Below are positions 35,263-46,952 of a stretch of DNA of 64,000 nt, one piece after another. The position numbers and the translations under genes are program-made. The notes under the pieces are model-generated. The model searched no databases and was not told the origin of the DNA. It saw only the letters and a program-made list of their open reading frames with translations. This DNA is from Motacilla alba alba (Eukaryota > Chordata > Aves > Passeriformes > Motacillidae). Where the stretch lies: positions 5,185,331 to 5,249,330 of the forward strand of contig NW_024037374.1 of NCBI RefSeq assembly GCF_015832195.1, read 5' to 3'. Position 1 is the first letter of the stretch. Each line of letters starts with the position of its first letter.

Positions 35263-36880
35263 TACTATTCAACAATCAACTTAATAAAACTTAATAAAAT
35301 AAATACGAACCGCAACAGGAACTGGCATCCAAAACAAGTCAGAGGGAAAAGTCCCTAACGGTCACATTTGTTAATCAATATCACTCTGCATCCATGTCTG
35401 CTCTTCATAGCTAAGCAGCAAACAAGACTTGTGACTGTTACTGTCCCTTCGGAATTCAGAAAAGTTTGAACTCTAAATTTCAGGCAATAATCAAAGGGGG
35501 GAATCCATATCCTGGGAAGGGAGTAACCAGTCTTTTAGCCCAAGTGTGTCTGTCAAGTAGGAGAGGAATAACATTTCTCAGTGCTTGATTCTTATGTCTC
35601 TACGTGACTTTCCCCAGTTCATTATGGCTGTGATGGTGTCAATTCTTGCCTCTGCATACTGAGACCACTCGTGTATAAATGACCATAGTAGTGGATTCTT
35701 TTTCAGCTCCTATCTCAGGGAGCTCAGAAATCTCCTATTTCTGTACTTCACTGAGACCTTCAAAATGGTTAAATTTTTGGGTAATATCTGCATATACAAA
35801 GGAGATGTTCTCATGCTCACTTTGTTCAGCAGTTGCAGCCTTTGAGTGCATTGGCTGGGGATTCTGTCACCCTAAGAAATTCTGTTCAGCAGCCAGACTA
35901 TATGCCATGAACCATTCCTCCAGGAAATCCATCTAAAACTCATTTTGGACTAACACAGCCTGAACCATATATTACAGCAAGGGGAAGCTAACCCTTTAGA
36001 TCTGCTAAGTGTGGTTGAAACACATTACTCATTTTCTCAAAAGTTTTATCCAAGAAAACAACCAGTGTAGCAAAAAATCTCAGTCAAATGACAATGTTAA
36101 TGATCCAAAAAATGCCTTTGCCTGGACTTCAAACCAGTGCCATCTGCCAGAGGGAAACCCACAGAAAATTTACTGTTGCAGGGTATGCTCAGATCTTTTT
36201 GAAGTCTAATGAATTTTGCTTTACAACACTAAATTATTAACAGTATCAATACAAACCTGGATATAGACTCTTTGTCAATACAGGGTTTTTTTTTCTTGAT
36301 GATAAGACCATGCAATATATCTCCTCTTCCTCCACATACTGTGAAGATGACAACATTTCAGTAAGTTCTTGGGGAAGACAGACACAGTGCATAAAGGTAT
36401 ATTCATTTGTTAAACCCCTAAAAATTAAAGCCTTACCAGGGCTGGGGAGGGAGGTTGGGAGGAGTGAGAGTCAAAGGAGATGTTCCTCAGAGGATCCAGA
36501 TTCCCTGCATAATCCAATATAATTGACATAATGGAAATGAAAGAGAGATATCTCCTGGAATCAGAATACTGGTGGAAGTTCTCTGTAACCAAGAGCAGAG
36601 AACAAGAGTATTTTCCTTTCTCTTTCCAAATACTCTCTTTCCAAACCATGTCCTAATCCTAATTCAGCAAAAATATTTTTGGTTATTTGGTTGGGGGTTG
36701 TTTTAACCCATCCAGATTTTCTCTAGACTGAAAAATATCCTTGTTAGTGGGTACCATTTCAGATTACAAGTGCAAATGAGAAAAGTATCTGATGGACAGC
36801 GAAGTCCACAGCTGTCAGAGACTGAAATATTATAGTTTATGACTTAAACATTTTCATGAAAATCTTTGTATTACAAAAGC
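35263..36880. other. Intergenic DNA, nothing recognised
   Basis: No recognisable exon or named repeat. Confidence 0.5.
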
Positions 36881-36884
36881 TGCA

Positions 36885-37660
36885 GAGGAGACCACCACAT
36901 CCTGACTGAGGCCCTATATCACTCACTGATGAAGAGAAGATAAAGTAGCAGCTCAGGGCTGGGGACATTCACAAAACACAAGCCTAATATCTTTGGGGCT
37001 CAGACTGCAGCCCCAAGGCTGTCAGCTTCCAGGCTTCACACAGACTCTCACACTGAAGGGTGGGGGGAAAAAGGCTTTGGGCATGTGGTGAGAAAGACTC
37101 TGGTGAGTGGCAGTGACCACCCATCCTCTGCTGTGCAGACCAGCCCAGCTGTGGGGCCCTTCACCCCAGGGAAAAGCTTATCCACAGCCGAGGGGTGTCA
37201 TGGCTCATCAAAGGGCCTCCCCCAAGGGGTCCCCAGACCCTGCACCAGAGCACTGAAGCATGATGCAACAGATCCATAGTGTTGCAAGGGACAGTGTCAA
37301 ACTGGCCCCCTGAAAGGGAGACACCTGGGCATTCCCATGTGGCCCAAGACGTATATTAATTCACAAAACTCATCAGTGTGGCACGGCCTGGTGCGGTGAT
37401 GAGGGACCCTCACCACCGCAAGAAGACCAGATGGAGGGGAGCAACAAGACATCATTGGAATCCCTGGAAGGATGATATGCTTCCACCTAACCCCTGTCAC
37501 TCTTTCCCTGTCCCCACCTCCCCCTGCACACTTCTTTTTCTATTTCTTTTTTCTTTTCTCTTACTTTCTCTCTGTCTCTTTTACTAATAAATAAAAATGT
37601 ATCAAATTTTTGGCATCAACATTTAATCTTGTTTCGATTTAATCTCGTTTAGGAGTATTT
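36885..37660 (+). mobile_element. LTR-like segment (boundaries approximate)
   Basis: GC-richer U3-like body, pyrimidine tract at 37,500-37,585, AATAAATAAAA at 37,586 and a T-rich tail. The order fits an LTR in plus orientation but neither terminus is defined by TG/CA and duplication, so this is tentative. Confidence 0.4.
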
Positions 37661-38278
37661 TCAACTTTCAAAGTTCTTTCTGTTTTATACATAGAGACTT
37701 AGCTTTCTTTGCTCTTCTGGATTTAAATTGGTTTGTAACACCAGCACACCAGAAAGGTATGCAGTCCTCTGGGGTAGCACTGAACTACTCTGGGGGGACC
37801 CATTGCCTTACCTTGCATTACCATTCAGTTCAGAGCCTCTCAAACAGGAGAAGGGGAAAAGAAGAGCAAATATTTTTTATTTGAAAACACTTGAGAATGT
37901 CGCTCTTTATTCATTGCCTTTCTCCCTCTTGACTGCTTGAACATCAAGTATGTGAGAAAATGACCCTCACTCCTCAACTGAATTTTAAAAAATTTATTAA
38001 AGGACAATAGGGGACAAAATCAATAAAACAAAAGTAACAGCACTGCATGCGTAGCCGTAGCCAGAGGCACACCAGCTAACCATAGAAACTCTTCTTATAT
38101 ACCCTTTCTAGTGCATCTGTCAAATACATATTCATAAAGACTTTGCATTTTCAGACATTTCTTTGAACTTGTTTACTGTGGTAGTCTGTTATTTTACAGT
38201 TTGTTCTTCTGTAATATTCCTTGTTATAAGATTGTATTGGTTCATTCCATGTTGGTTCATTCCATTCATTCCAAGATC
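37661..38278. other. Intergenic spacer, nothing recognised
   Basis: AT-rich sequence. CATTCCATGTTGGTTCATTCCATT near 38,245 is a small local repeat. Confidence 0.5.
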
Positions 38279-38284
38279 CCATTT

Positions 38285-38674
38285 TCTGGTCTTTGCAGGG
38301 CAGCCAGGACGAGGGAAGAGACGAGAATCTTGACTCCATGTTTCAGAAGGCTGATTTATTATATTATCATATATAGTATACTAAAAATGCTAAACTAAAA
38401 CTATACTAAAAGAATAGAGTGAAAGGAATCATCAGAAAGCTAGACAAGAATAGAATGTAATGAATAACAAAGGCTTGTGACTGAGACAGTCCAGACAGCT
38501 GGACTGTGATTGGCCATTAATTAGAAACAACCACATGAGACCAATCACAGATCCACCTGTTGCATTCCACAGCAGCAGATAGTCATTGTTTACATTTTTT
38601 TTCCCTGAGGCCTCTCAGCTGCTAAGGAGAAGAAAATCCTCGCAAAAGGATTTTCATAAAATATGTCTGTGACA
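38285..38674 (-). mobile_element. Solo LTR, ERVK-like, with 6-bp target duplication
   Basis: On the minus strand it starts TGTCACAGACATATTTTATG. It carries two inverted CCAATCACAG/CTGTGATTGG words near 38,500-38,550, AATAAA followed by CAGCCTTCTGAAACATGGAGTC, and ends ..TGCAAAGACCAGA. CCATTT is present on both sides (38,279-38,284 and 38,675-38,680), the 6-bp duplication typical of ERVK-class integrase. It is 390 bp with no internal sequence. Confidence 0.85.
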
Positions 38675-38699
38675 CCATTTGTCTTCCCTGATGGTCCAA

Positions 38700-39270
38700 T
38701 CCTGAGTTGTTTACCCCAAGGATGAGTATGGAATGTTCCCTGTCCTTCATCCCTTCCTTGAAGTAAGATTGGATTGTAAGGTTTGCTCCTTCCCCTTGTT
38801 GGCTTCTATTGGATAGCCCTTACCCTGCACCCCTGCACTAATGCCTTCCTATTGGTGAGAAGTTGTATCCTCCCCTTATTCCCTCCCTTCCTTAAAGGCA
38901 GTTCTTTTGCCCTCAGTTGACATCACTTGTCCCTGAGTCCCCTGGGGAAATAAACTTCCTTGGAACTCAAACAAGTGATCACTCCCTATTCCTTTGCCTT
39001 GGTTCTTCGTACTGTGCTGCTGCTGGACTACCCACACCACAGCCAACAGCTGCAGGGAGCTACAAGCCCCTTGTATGCACTACCACCTGGGAAAGTCTCC
39101 GCACAGATCCGGGGGCGGCCCCTCTTGAGACTGTGTTGGTCTTGGGCAGTGAGCAGCCGGAGAACATCTCCCTGTGACTACAGCAACGCAGTGTCAGTTT
39201 ACATGTTCCAGAAACTCTTTAACACAGTTCAGCCCCAACCCACCTTTTTAGAACACATGCAGTAATTGTG
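38700..39270 (+). mobile_element. LTR-like segment
   Basis: CCAAT-like TCTATTGGATAG and CCTATTGG words, CCTTCCTTAAAGGCAG (TATA-poor), AATAAA at 38,949, then GC-richer R/U5-like sequence to about 39,180. Fits an LTR in plus orientation. The ends are not defined. Confidence 0.5.
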
Positions 39271-39544
39271 GATGTGGTTTTGAGGGTCGTGTGTCACCTC
39301 CTCTCAACAGCCACCTGTTCTGTGGTTTCAGCAGGTGACAGTTGTTGGTAGTCAAAGTTTTAGTAGCAGGGGTCCTCATCATGTCCTTTCCTCAAATGTT
39401 ATCTGACCATGCAGACGGTTGTTTCAGTTATTGTAAGTTAACCATAAGTACTCTAAATCAACATCAGCTATTTCACAAATATATCTGAGTTATTTTCATT
39501 ATTGCCAGTTAGTTACAAAAATAAAAGCATTAGTTGTATCATCC

Positions 39545-39983
39545 CATGAACTCCCTCACCCAAGCCAATTCCCAATGGCATTGGCTAGGAAAGACTTAAC
39601 CATGGAGTTCATTCCTCCTGTGGCAAAAACTCCCTCATAGACGTCTGCCTTGCTTTCCCATATTTTGCAACTTCCCCGGCTTCTCCTTTCCCTGTTTCCT
39701 CATTGGGTGAGTACCCCTGGGGGCTGCCCCCTCTCCCCTGGAGACCAATCCCCTTTGCCCTGCCCTTAGCTCCGCCCCCCATCCCTTCCCATTCTTAAGC
39801 TGTCTGCAATACATCCTTGCTCTTTTTTTGTCTGGGTTCCCTTCAGCTTCCATGCAATAAATCTCGTCAGAATTAACTTCTGCAAAAGAGCCTTCTTGCT
39901 TCTCTTGCTGAGCCAGATGTGGTGAGTGTGGTGGGTGGGTCTGACTGCATTGCCTGAATGTTAATCCAACTGGCTTTTCCACA
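39545..39983 (+). mobile_element. ERV LTR, probable 5' LTR of a gag-bearing remnant
   Basis: Contains AATAAA at 39,856 after a GC-rich U3-like block and ends TTTTCCACA at 39,983. The sequence after it is leader-like and leads to a gag-like start at 40,339. The 5' end is taken at the composition change near 39,545. Confidence 0.5.
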
Positions 39984-40338
39984 GGAGATGTTCATTGGAA
40001 ACAGATAATAGGCAGTAGCAGCCACCATCCAACTCCCACTGGTGAGTTTTTAATTGGTGCACAACTGGGCTCTGACCTTGAAGTTTCAAGTAGCCTTTTT
40101 AAAGCATCTCCACTGGATTCTAAGTCAGAGTTGCTGTTCCAGTTCCTCGAGAGAAAAAAACCCCAATTTTCTGGGGGATTTCTCTGGGGCCGGCCAACAA
40201 CCCTCAAGGCTTTGAGGACTTTGAAGCGAAACTTCCTCTGAGATTTTTCTTTTGACTCACCAAGGTGGTGAGTATAGTCCAGTGACAGTCATCTTTTTAT
40301 ATTTTTTTCCTTTTTTTATCTCCTAGGAGGGAGAGGAC

Positions 40339-41020
40339 CAATGGGTCCTAAACTTACCATTGAGCAGAAAGACTATTATTCCCAAGTTTCTAATGTCCTT
40401 GTTAAATATTATGTTAAGTTTTGAAGGGTGATCTGAGGGGTTTTTGGGTTTTCAAATTCTTTCTGGGTGCTACAGCTGAGTCAGTTTTGTCTGTTGAGTT
40501 CTGGGATAATATAGGGAAAACAATGTATCAGCTGCAAACTGAAGGGGATTTTCGGGTTGGGAAGTTCTATCCACTTTTCGGCTCTATTTGTAAGGTAATT
40601 CAAGCTTTGGGAGATGGTTCTAAAGATATTAAAAGTTCTGTAACCCAGTTGTTGTGTTCCAACCCTCCTGTCCCTGTACCTCTGTTCCCTCAGATAGGTC
40701 TGGAGATGGAAACTGCCTAAAACAGGCATAGGAGTGCTACCTGCCTTCTGCCTCCTCCAGTCCTCTCCCATTCCCTTTCCCGACTAGTACTGGCCATGCT
40801 AGTCCGGGCTCTTACAAAGCCCTTTGTCCTAAACCCCTTTACCCTCGATTACCATTCACTGCTATGGAACAAGAAGGTGTTGGCCACATGGCCGAATCCT
40901 CCATTTTAAAATTTCCCACCCCAGGCACCCAGGACAGCATCTGGGATCCTTCTTCTCCCTTCCCTTTGCCTCCCCCCCCCCACCTCAGAGCCCCATCCCA
41001 GCAGCTGGTGCCGCCCCCAC
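40339..41020 (+). pseudogene. Degraded endogenous retroviral gag remnant
   Basis: An ATG at 40,339 opens a short frame with the look of a retroviral matrix N-terminus (MGPKLTIEQ). It stops at about 40,422. Reading continues in another frame over about 40,421-40,720, where a tryptophan-containing W-DNIGKTM and a PLFGSICKVIQAL-like helix resemble matrix domains of avian ERVK-class gag. A proline-rich stretch with stops follows to about 41,020. At least one frameshift and several stops break it. No protease, reverse transcriptase or env was seen. Assignment to class is by resemblance only. Confidence 0.55.
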
Positions 41021-41150
41021 GTTGGCACCAGGAAGTTTCCGGATCTGGGCACTGGCAGTGCAAGCAAACACCAGATCTGGGCATTGCCAGAGCCAGCAGT
41101 GAGAAATTACTAAGTGGTCTTTCTGTGCCAGCAAATTGCTGGACTTGTAT
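41020..41150. repeat. Degenerate GCCAG/AGATCTGGGCA repeat block 1
   Basis: The units CACCAGGAAGTTTC-GGATCTGGGCA, CTGGCAGTGCAAGCAAACACCAGATCT and TGTGCCAGCAAATTGCTGGACTTG recur here and again at 41,624-41,697 and 42,240-42,690. It adjoins the gag remnant. Confidence 0.75.
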
Positions 41151-41299
41151 GGAGGTCCAAGAGCCTACCATTGGAACTATAATACCTCAGAGCAAAGATG
41201 ACCAAGTCAAAGAGAGACACCCCTCTGAATGCAATGGTCTCGCCGATGGGCATTTGAAGGCTCATGTTGATGCAGCAGATTTTGTTGGTATCACCCAGT

Positions 41300-41591
41300 T
41301 CAACTGCCATTTTTTCCTTATATGTACTCCCCTTAGAATGTTCTCCCCTTTCTTGTCCCATATTGGTCCTGGCTTACTTTAATGCTCCGCCCCTTTTCCC
41401 CCATATAAAACCGTGTGTCCTCAGTCCCATTTTGTCTCTGTCCCTGAACCCTCTTCATGACAATAAACTGCGTTTGGAGCTCCACACAAAGACCCATCTC
41501 TCGCCTCATTTGTTAGCAGTTTAAGCAAGAATGCTCTGGGCTCTGGGAGTGCAGGTCGCTCACAGAGGCTAATTGCGGATGCACCGCAACA
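41300..41591 (+). mobile_element. LTR 3' portion with TATA box and polyadenylation signal
   Basis: CCATATAAAACC at about 41,402, AATAAACTGCG at 41,462 and an end at GCACCGCAACA (41,591). TATA to AATAAA is about 60 bp, a compact LTR layout. The 5' boundary is unclear. It differs in sequence from the 39,545 LTR, so the two do not simply bracket one provirus. Confidence 0.6.
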
Positions 41592-41696
41592 GACTTGGAC
41601 TGTGCCATCATTGGGAAATTTCTGATCTCAGCGCCAGCAGTATCAGCAAACGCTAGATCTGGGCAGCGCCTGTGCCGACACCAAGACATTGCCGGG

Positions 41697-42234
41697 TGTG
41701 GGAATCAGAAAAACAGAAACTTCTACAGACCCTGATAAATTTGATCTGCAGCCTTAGAAGAAGCTTAGATTGATGTAACAATAGGACACACAGAAATTTA
41801 GCAGATAAATAATGAACTTATGTTTCTATAGTTGTAAGAAAGAATATGCCTTAAGTAAGTGAGAAACTGTATTGGTAAGATGGTGAAGGGTTGATAATGG
41901 AAGGGTGGGGTTGTATAAAGTTAAGAGTTTGGAAGTTATAATAGAAGCATATGTGTATAAGCGTAGCAGAAAGTGATTGGACAAAAGTATCTGCAGTGCA
42001 GCACAATTAAGTAAAGGTGATAGATTAGAAAAGCAAAATAAACCTTGTAGCAGCTGTCTGTTGGGTTAGAAAATTCTGTATTCCCTTGTCTCAAAGAATT
42101 TGTGACTACTTTGAGCTATATGGCTGACTGTGTGCTACTTTAAAGTCTCACAGCATTTGAGACTGATGTTTATCTGGGCAATAACTCGTTCTTAGCTCGA
42201 AAATAGTCCCATCCCTTCATTCTTAGCGGTGATA
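41697..42234 (+). mobile_element. LTR starting TGTGGGAATC, inserted in the GCCAG repeat field
   Basis: Starts TGTGGGAATCAG, has TTGTATAAAG near 41,910 and AATAAACCTTG near 42,034, and ends ..TTAGCGGTGATA. Start and end words resemble those of the LTR at 52,787-53,356, suggesting one family. Repeat blocks lie directly on both sides, so it interrupts the repeat field. No target duplication found. Confidence 0.65.
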
Positions 42235-42239
42235 ATGAT

Positions 42240-42690
42240 AGTTTTGGCTTTCTTTGCCAGTAAATTACTGGACTTGGGTGATGCCAGGACCAGGAAATTT
42301 CCAGGTCTGAGCATTGGCAGTGCCAGCAAACACCGGATCTGGGCAGTGCACATGCCGGGAGAGGGAAATTGCCAGATTTTGGCTTTCGGTGTCACAAACT
42401 GCTGGACTTGTTCTGTGCAGGTACCAGGAAATTTTCCATCTTGGCTCCAGTGGTGCCAGCAAACACCAGATTTGATTGGTGCCAGTGCCAGAACCTGGAA
42501 ATTGCTATTTTTTGTCTTTCTGTGCCAACAAATTGGTGGACATGGTTTTTGCCAGCACCAGGAAGTTTCTGGATCTGGGCACTGGCAGTGCAAGCAAATA
42601 CTAGATCTCGGTATTCCCAGTTCTGGCAGAGGGAAATTGCCCGATCTGGCACAGGCAGCACCTGCAAACACCAGATCTGGGCAGTGTTTG
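42240..42690. repeat. Degenerate GCCAG/AGATCTGGGCA repeat block 2
   Basis: Three to four diverged copies of a ~130-150 bp unit built from GCCAGCAAACACC-GATCTGGGCAGTG, GAAATTGCCAGATTTTGGC and GTGCCA-CAAATTG-TGGAC. The stretch from 42,560 (GGAAGTTTCTGGATCTGGGCA) is nearly identical to that at 41,032. Open frames on both strands result from the repeat. Confidence 0.75.
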
Positions 42691-42694
42691 CAAA

Positions 42695-43350
42695 AATCCA
42701 GCAACTGTTAATTAACAAGCAAAGTCAGCTGAGTATCTTCTTGCTTCTTGAAAAGGTATGGTGCAGCCGTGGGAGCTCATGTCTAAAAGTGGACATAAGC
42801 ACTTTCTTAAACGTTCATTGTGGCAGGTTTCTGCAGAATGCAAGGCATTCCTTCTCCAAACAGCTTTGGAAGAGCATGCAATATCGTGCGGCTTCACACT
42901 TCCCTCCTCAGAGAGATGTTCCATCCCATTTTTCACTCTCACAACTCTCCTGACATCTTTCAGCTGCTGCTCTTGTAGCAATAAGCTGTAAAAGTAAAAG
43001 CCAGCCATGGGGTCAATATTTCCCACTGTGCCACGTAAACCACATCAAACTCACCAGTGCTCTCTCTACTCCCATTCTTTTCTGCAGCTGCCATACGCTT
43101 CTCTGGATCTCGGAGCCTAAAGGGAAGCACAAGAATTTCCATGGAGAGCTGCCAGAAGACTAGGTAGAAGCCCAGGAAAGTTGTCCATGAACTTTTCCAT
43201 ACAAATGGTAACATGTATTCAATAGGCAGGCGAGTGGCAGCCACCATCCTCTAGCAGTTGGAACACTGCGCACACAAGCCTGGTGCTTGGCAGCTTTGTT
43301 CTTGGCCTCTTGGAAGCTGCCACGCTCTCTTGTCTCCCAGAGGTGAAGGA
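42695..43350. repeat. Imperfect duplication, copy 1 (interrupted)
   Basis: The two ends of this segment (about 42,695-42,755 and 43,050-43,350) align with the continuous segment at 43,855-44,225, while about 300 bp in the middle (42,756-43,049) has no counterpart there. Shared blocks are AGCTGACT/CAGCTG..CTTGCTTCTTGAAAA, TTCTTTTCTGCAG, AGAATTTCCATGGAG, GTAGAAGCCCAGGAAAGTTGTCC and CAGCCACCAT. On the minus strand a splice-donor-like GCACTG/GTGAGT is conserved in both. No protein family recognised. Confidence 0.65.
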
Positions 43351-43854
43351 TCATCTACTTCTTGAACAGATCTCTATGGCCAAAGCAATACACTCTGGTG
43401 TGCTGCTTCTGCTGAAAGACACTCGAGACCAGCACTTACCTTTGGAGCACTCCATAGCCCCATATTCTGCATCTCTTGTCGCCTGCATCTTAGTGAAAAG
43501 CTTTTGCACTATGTCTCGCAAGGAGAAACTGTGCCAGGACAGCATACATCCCCCGATCTTGCCCTAGAAATGTGTATTTGCTGCACATTCAAGAAGTACT
43601 CCTCTTTCCTAGCCAACCAGGAAACTGCTGTCGGATCGCCGTGCTCTCTGGCCCCTCCCCTCCACCTCGGATACCTATAGGTAAATGAAAACCTCACAAA
43701 AGCGAAAGATCCTGAGAGATGTCACAGTGTAGACATGTAGAAGAGACCCTGAAAAGTGGCAAAGTTGAATAACCTTGATCAGCTTGAGTCCTGTGCAAAT
43801 CACAGAAGGTGAAGAATGAAGCAGCAGAGAACCAGGCTAATGCACGCAGTGAAG
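43351..43854 (-). other. Unassigned segment with exon-like frame
   Basis: The minus strand holds an open frame from about 43,545 (LSWHSFSLRDIVQKLF..) ending at a good donor CAAAG/GTAAGT near 43,455, preceded upstream by a GC-rich GGAGGGGAGGGGCC block at 43,648. It looks like the start of a gene or an ERV-derived transcript but I cannot name a family. Downstream frames in the duplicated segments contain stops. Confidence 0.35.
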
Positions 43855-44225
43855 GGAATTGCAAAATTCCAGCAGCTGCTCATTCACAAGCCCAGTCAGC
43901 TGCGTATGCTCTTGCTTCTTGAAAAACTCACCAGTGCCCTTCTTTTCTGCAGATGCCATCAAGTTCTCTGCATCTTGGAGCGTAAAGGGAAGCAGAAGAA
44001 TTTCCATGGAGGCTGCAGGAGGGCTAGGTAGTCCTACTAGGTAGGTAGAAGCCCAGGAAAGTTGTCCGTCAACTCCTTCCATACGAAGGCTAAGGTGAAT
44101 TCAACAGGCAGGCAAATAGCAGCCACCATTCTCTAGCAGTCTGAATGCTACGCATACAAGCCCAGTATTTTGCGGCTTCATTCTTCGCCTCTTGGAAGGT
44201 GCTGTGCTATCTATCTCCCGGAGGT
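43855..44225. repeat. Imperfect duplication, copy 2
   Basis: A continuous ~370-bp counterpart of the segment at 42,695-43,350, in the same orientation and roughly three-quarters identical by eye. It includes a local CTAGGTAGTCCTACTAGGTAGG micro-duplication. Confidence 0.65.
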
Positions 44226-46952
44226 GAATCGTTAGGTGGAATAAATCAATTACTTTTCTGTCAATTTAATAGACAGGGATCCTAAAGATTAAATAAATTT
44301 GCTTAGGTGAGAGAAATCATACTCTTTGTAGATGGCATGTATTGCCCAGTATTGACAGCAGAAAGAAGCAAAAAAGCATGCAAATAAATGCCCAGTGCAG
44401 TCAGCAGAACTTCAAGCAAACCAGTGAAAAAATATTTGCTTTATATGTAAAATTAATCTGAGAGATACATATGAAGTGCTTCATGATGCTTTTTATTCAC
44501 ATTTAAAATATGAAAGAGGATAAAATTATGATATAAAGAATTAATAGCTTTTAGTTATAGTATTTCTTTAGAGACATGTACCCTGTGAATACATGTTTAA
44601 CCACCTATTAGCTTCCCATCAGCAATTGTTACGTTTTCAATTGCCTTTACAAGCAATAATTTAATACTTTTTGGATCTTTTTTTTCCTAATGTTTGCATA
44701 AGCTTTTTTTTTTTTTTTTCTGGAATACTGGGGAAAATTTCCAGAAATGGTTCAATTGGCTGCTCTGCCATTTAATATTGTAAAGCATTTATGGTGTCAT
44801 TTATAGAAGACAAACCCACTAAATAAAAGAGTATTCCCATTATATTTCTCCACTATTTTTCCCACCATCGATCAAAGACAATTTTATATTATTTCCAGAA
44901 TCCCACACTCATAGAACACACTCAGAGAACACACTCATAATTTATCAAACAGAGCTTCTCATCAGACTTTTAAGAGCGACATGCTTATATGTCTATTTCT
45001 GCCATCTTGCTTGAAGGGCAGCTACCCCACTATTAGAATCTAGACTTGAAAAAAAAAAGCATCTCCTCGTCTACCATCTAGCTCTTTTTCCTGGTTAATT
45101 AATTTGTAATGCTCTGATTCTGGTTGTTACAGATTTTGGTTTCCAGTATTCTTCAGAAAAGTCAAAATGTTTAGAAAAACATTTGCCACATTCACAAAGC
45201 AGATAAAGAATTCTGCTGTAAATAGTCTCAAGTATCTAGGGAAAAAAGTGTACAATTACTTGCTTACATCTGGAGAGTTGTTTTGTGTGGCATTCTAGGC
45301 ATGAAATTCTATAAAAACTGTTGTAAATTTGATGCACTTCCCAAATGAGAACATAAATATCTCCTGATAGGGTTAATGAACATTAGAAGTAATAAATATA
45401 GCTTGTGTTAGAAACAATATAAAACCAAGGAAAAAAACCCAAAACCACAACCCCCCAAAACCAGAACCTAAAAGCTCAAACTCACCAAGAAACTAACAAA
45501 TGAAACAGTTTATTCCGTTGCCACTTTTTCACTTCTCTTTCACAATGTAAAGGTGGCTCTTGGCAGTTTAAGGAGTTGAAAGTATCCAAGTCTATTTGAA
45601 ACCATATAGCTTCTGAAAATATTTTGGCCTGAATATTGCTCCTAATACGATTTTCTGTTCTAAGTAAGTAGCAGTGCTTTCTTCTATGTGTTATATTTGA
45701 AAATATTACTTGTAATTATTTCTATGGTTTGCAGGAACTTAAATTGTGCAAGATGGTTTGGTTACAGGAATAAAATACTCCTATTTGTGGATATACCTAT
45801 ATATGTGTCTGTACATGATTGGACAAATCAGGCCAGTTTCTTTTAATTGGTTTAAATTGTTTAATAGACTACCTATGCTCCAAATTCCACTGGTATGTTT
45901 TGGCAATAACTTTTAAACATATTACTGAAGAAACAATCCTCACAATCAATTCCTAACAATTTCCTTTTGAGAAGTGAATTTTCACTGAGTCTAAATACCC
46001 AAGATTAAATAGCCAAATTTTCCCACTGAAAGTCAAGTTTTAAAAGGGTAAAATAAAGACATTATGGAGAACAATATTTATTCTACATAATTCATAGGTT
46101 GTATTGGATATTGTGACTTTACTGTTTCTGATGAAAACATTTTAGATTTTCCAAAGAAGAAAGGAAGAAGGGGCGTGGGAAAACCACTTCCCTTTAAGCA
46201 ATTGATAAGCAAGTTCCTTGTGTCACTACTTAGTGTCTCTGCAGTCGGTAGCATAAGTTTTCCATATTCTAAAAGAAAACAGAAGAAATAGAAAGATGTG
46301 GAAAAGACCATTCAAATACATGTGCTCTTAGTTACTACTTACATTAAGGTTCAAATGAGCTTCCAGCTCAATAGATTTCTGCTAGATGAGGACAAAGAAT
46401 TGTAGTGATGTGCAGCAGCCCAGCCTCTGCTCTGTTCTCTTCAGTTATCAACCTTCCAATCAATGGATAAATTGTAATTTCTACCTGAATTGATAGGGCA
46501 CACTTTGCATAGATGTTGCATATGTTGTATATGCATCTTTTTAAGAATGGCTGTTCTCTTATTTTACAAACTAGAAATCGTGGACAGGGCACCAGTATAG
46601 GCTCAACTTATTTTTTCATACCACATTACTTGAAATGATATACAATGTGAAATGATACTGAAATGTTCATACATTTTAGAAACTTGCAAGTACTAATCCA
46701 GAAGGCTTGATGGGAACTTTGACAAAATAAAGAAGGCATGCCATAGGTGCGTGCTAAACATGCCATGGATGTCTTCCTGCAAAATATGATCGCTCATTGA
46801 TGTCATTATTCTTTAGTTGCCATATTACTTTGAAAAAAATTTTATGTAAGCAACCTAAGTTAGACTAAGTGGTTCACATGAAGATGTAGTTAGGACAGTT
46901 TTTACCAAATATTTAATTAATTTTATTATCATCTAGGTACTAAATCCAGGAA
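44226..46952. other. Intergenic DNA, nothing recognised
   Basis: AT-rich sequence with only homopolymer runs (for example poly-T near 44,705-44,720) and an A/C-rich patch near 45,430-45,470. Confidence 0.5.

Noticed and set aside
40864..41382. 172-codon plus-strand frame
   Set aside because: It crosses the gag remnant's proline-rich tail, the degenerate repeat block and an LTR. No consistent protein family.
42192..42953. Overlapping 160-194 codon frames on both strands
   Set aside because: They are products of the GCCAG/AGATCTGGGCA repeat field.
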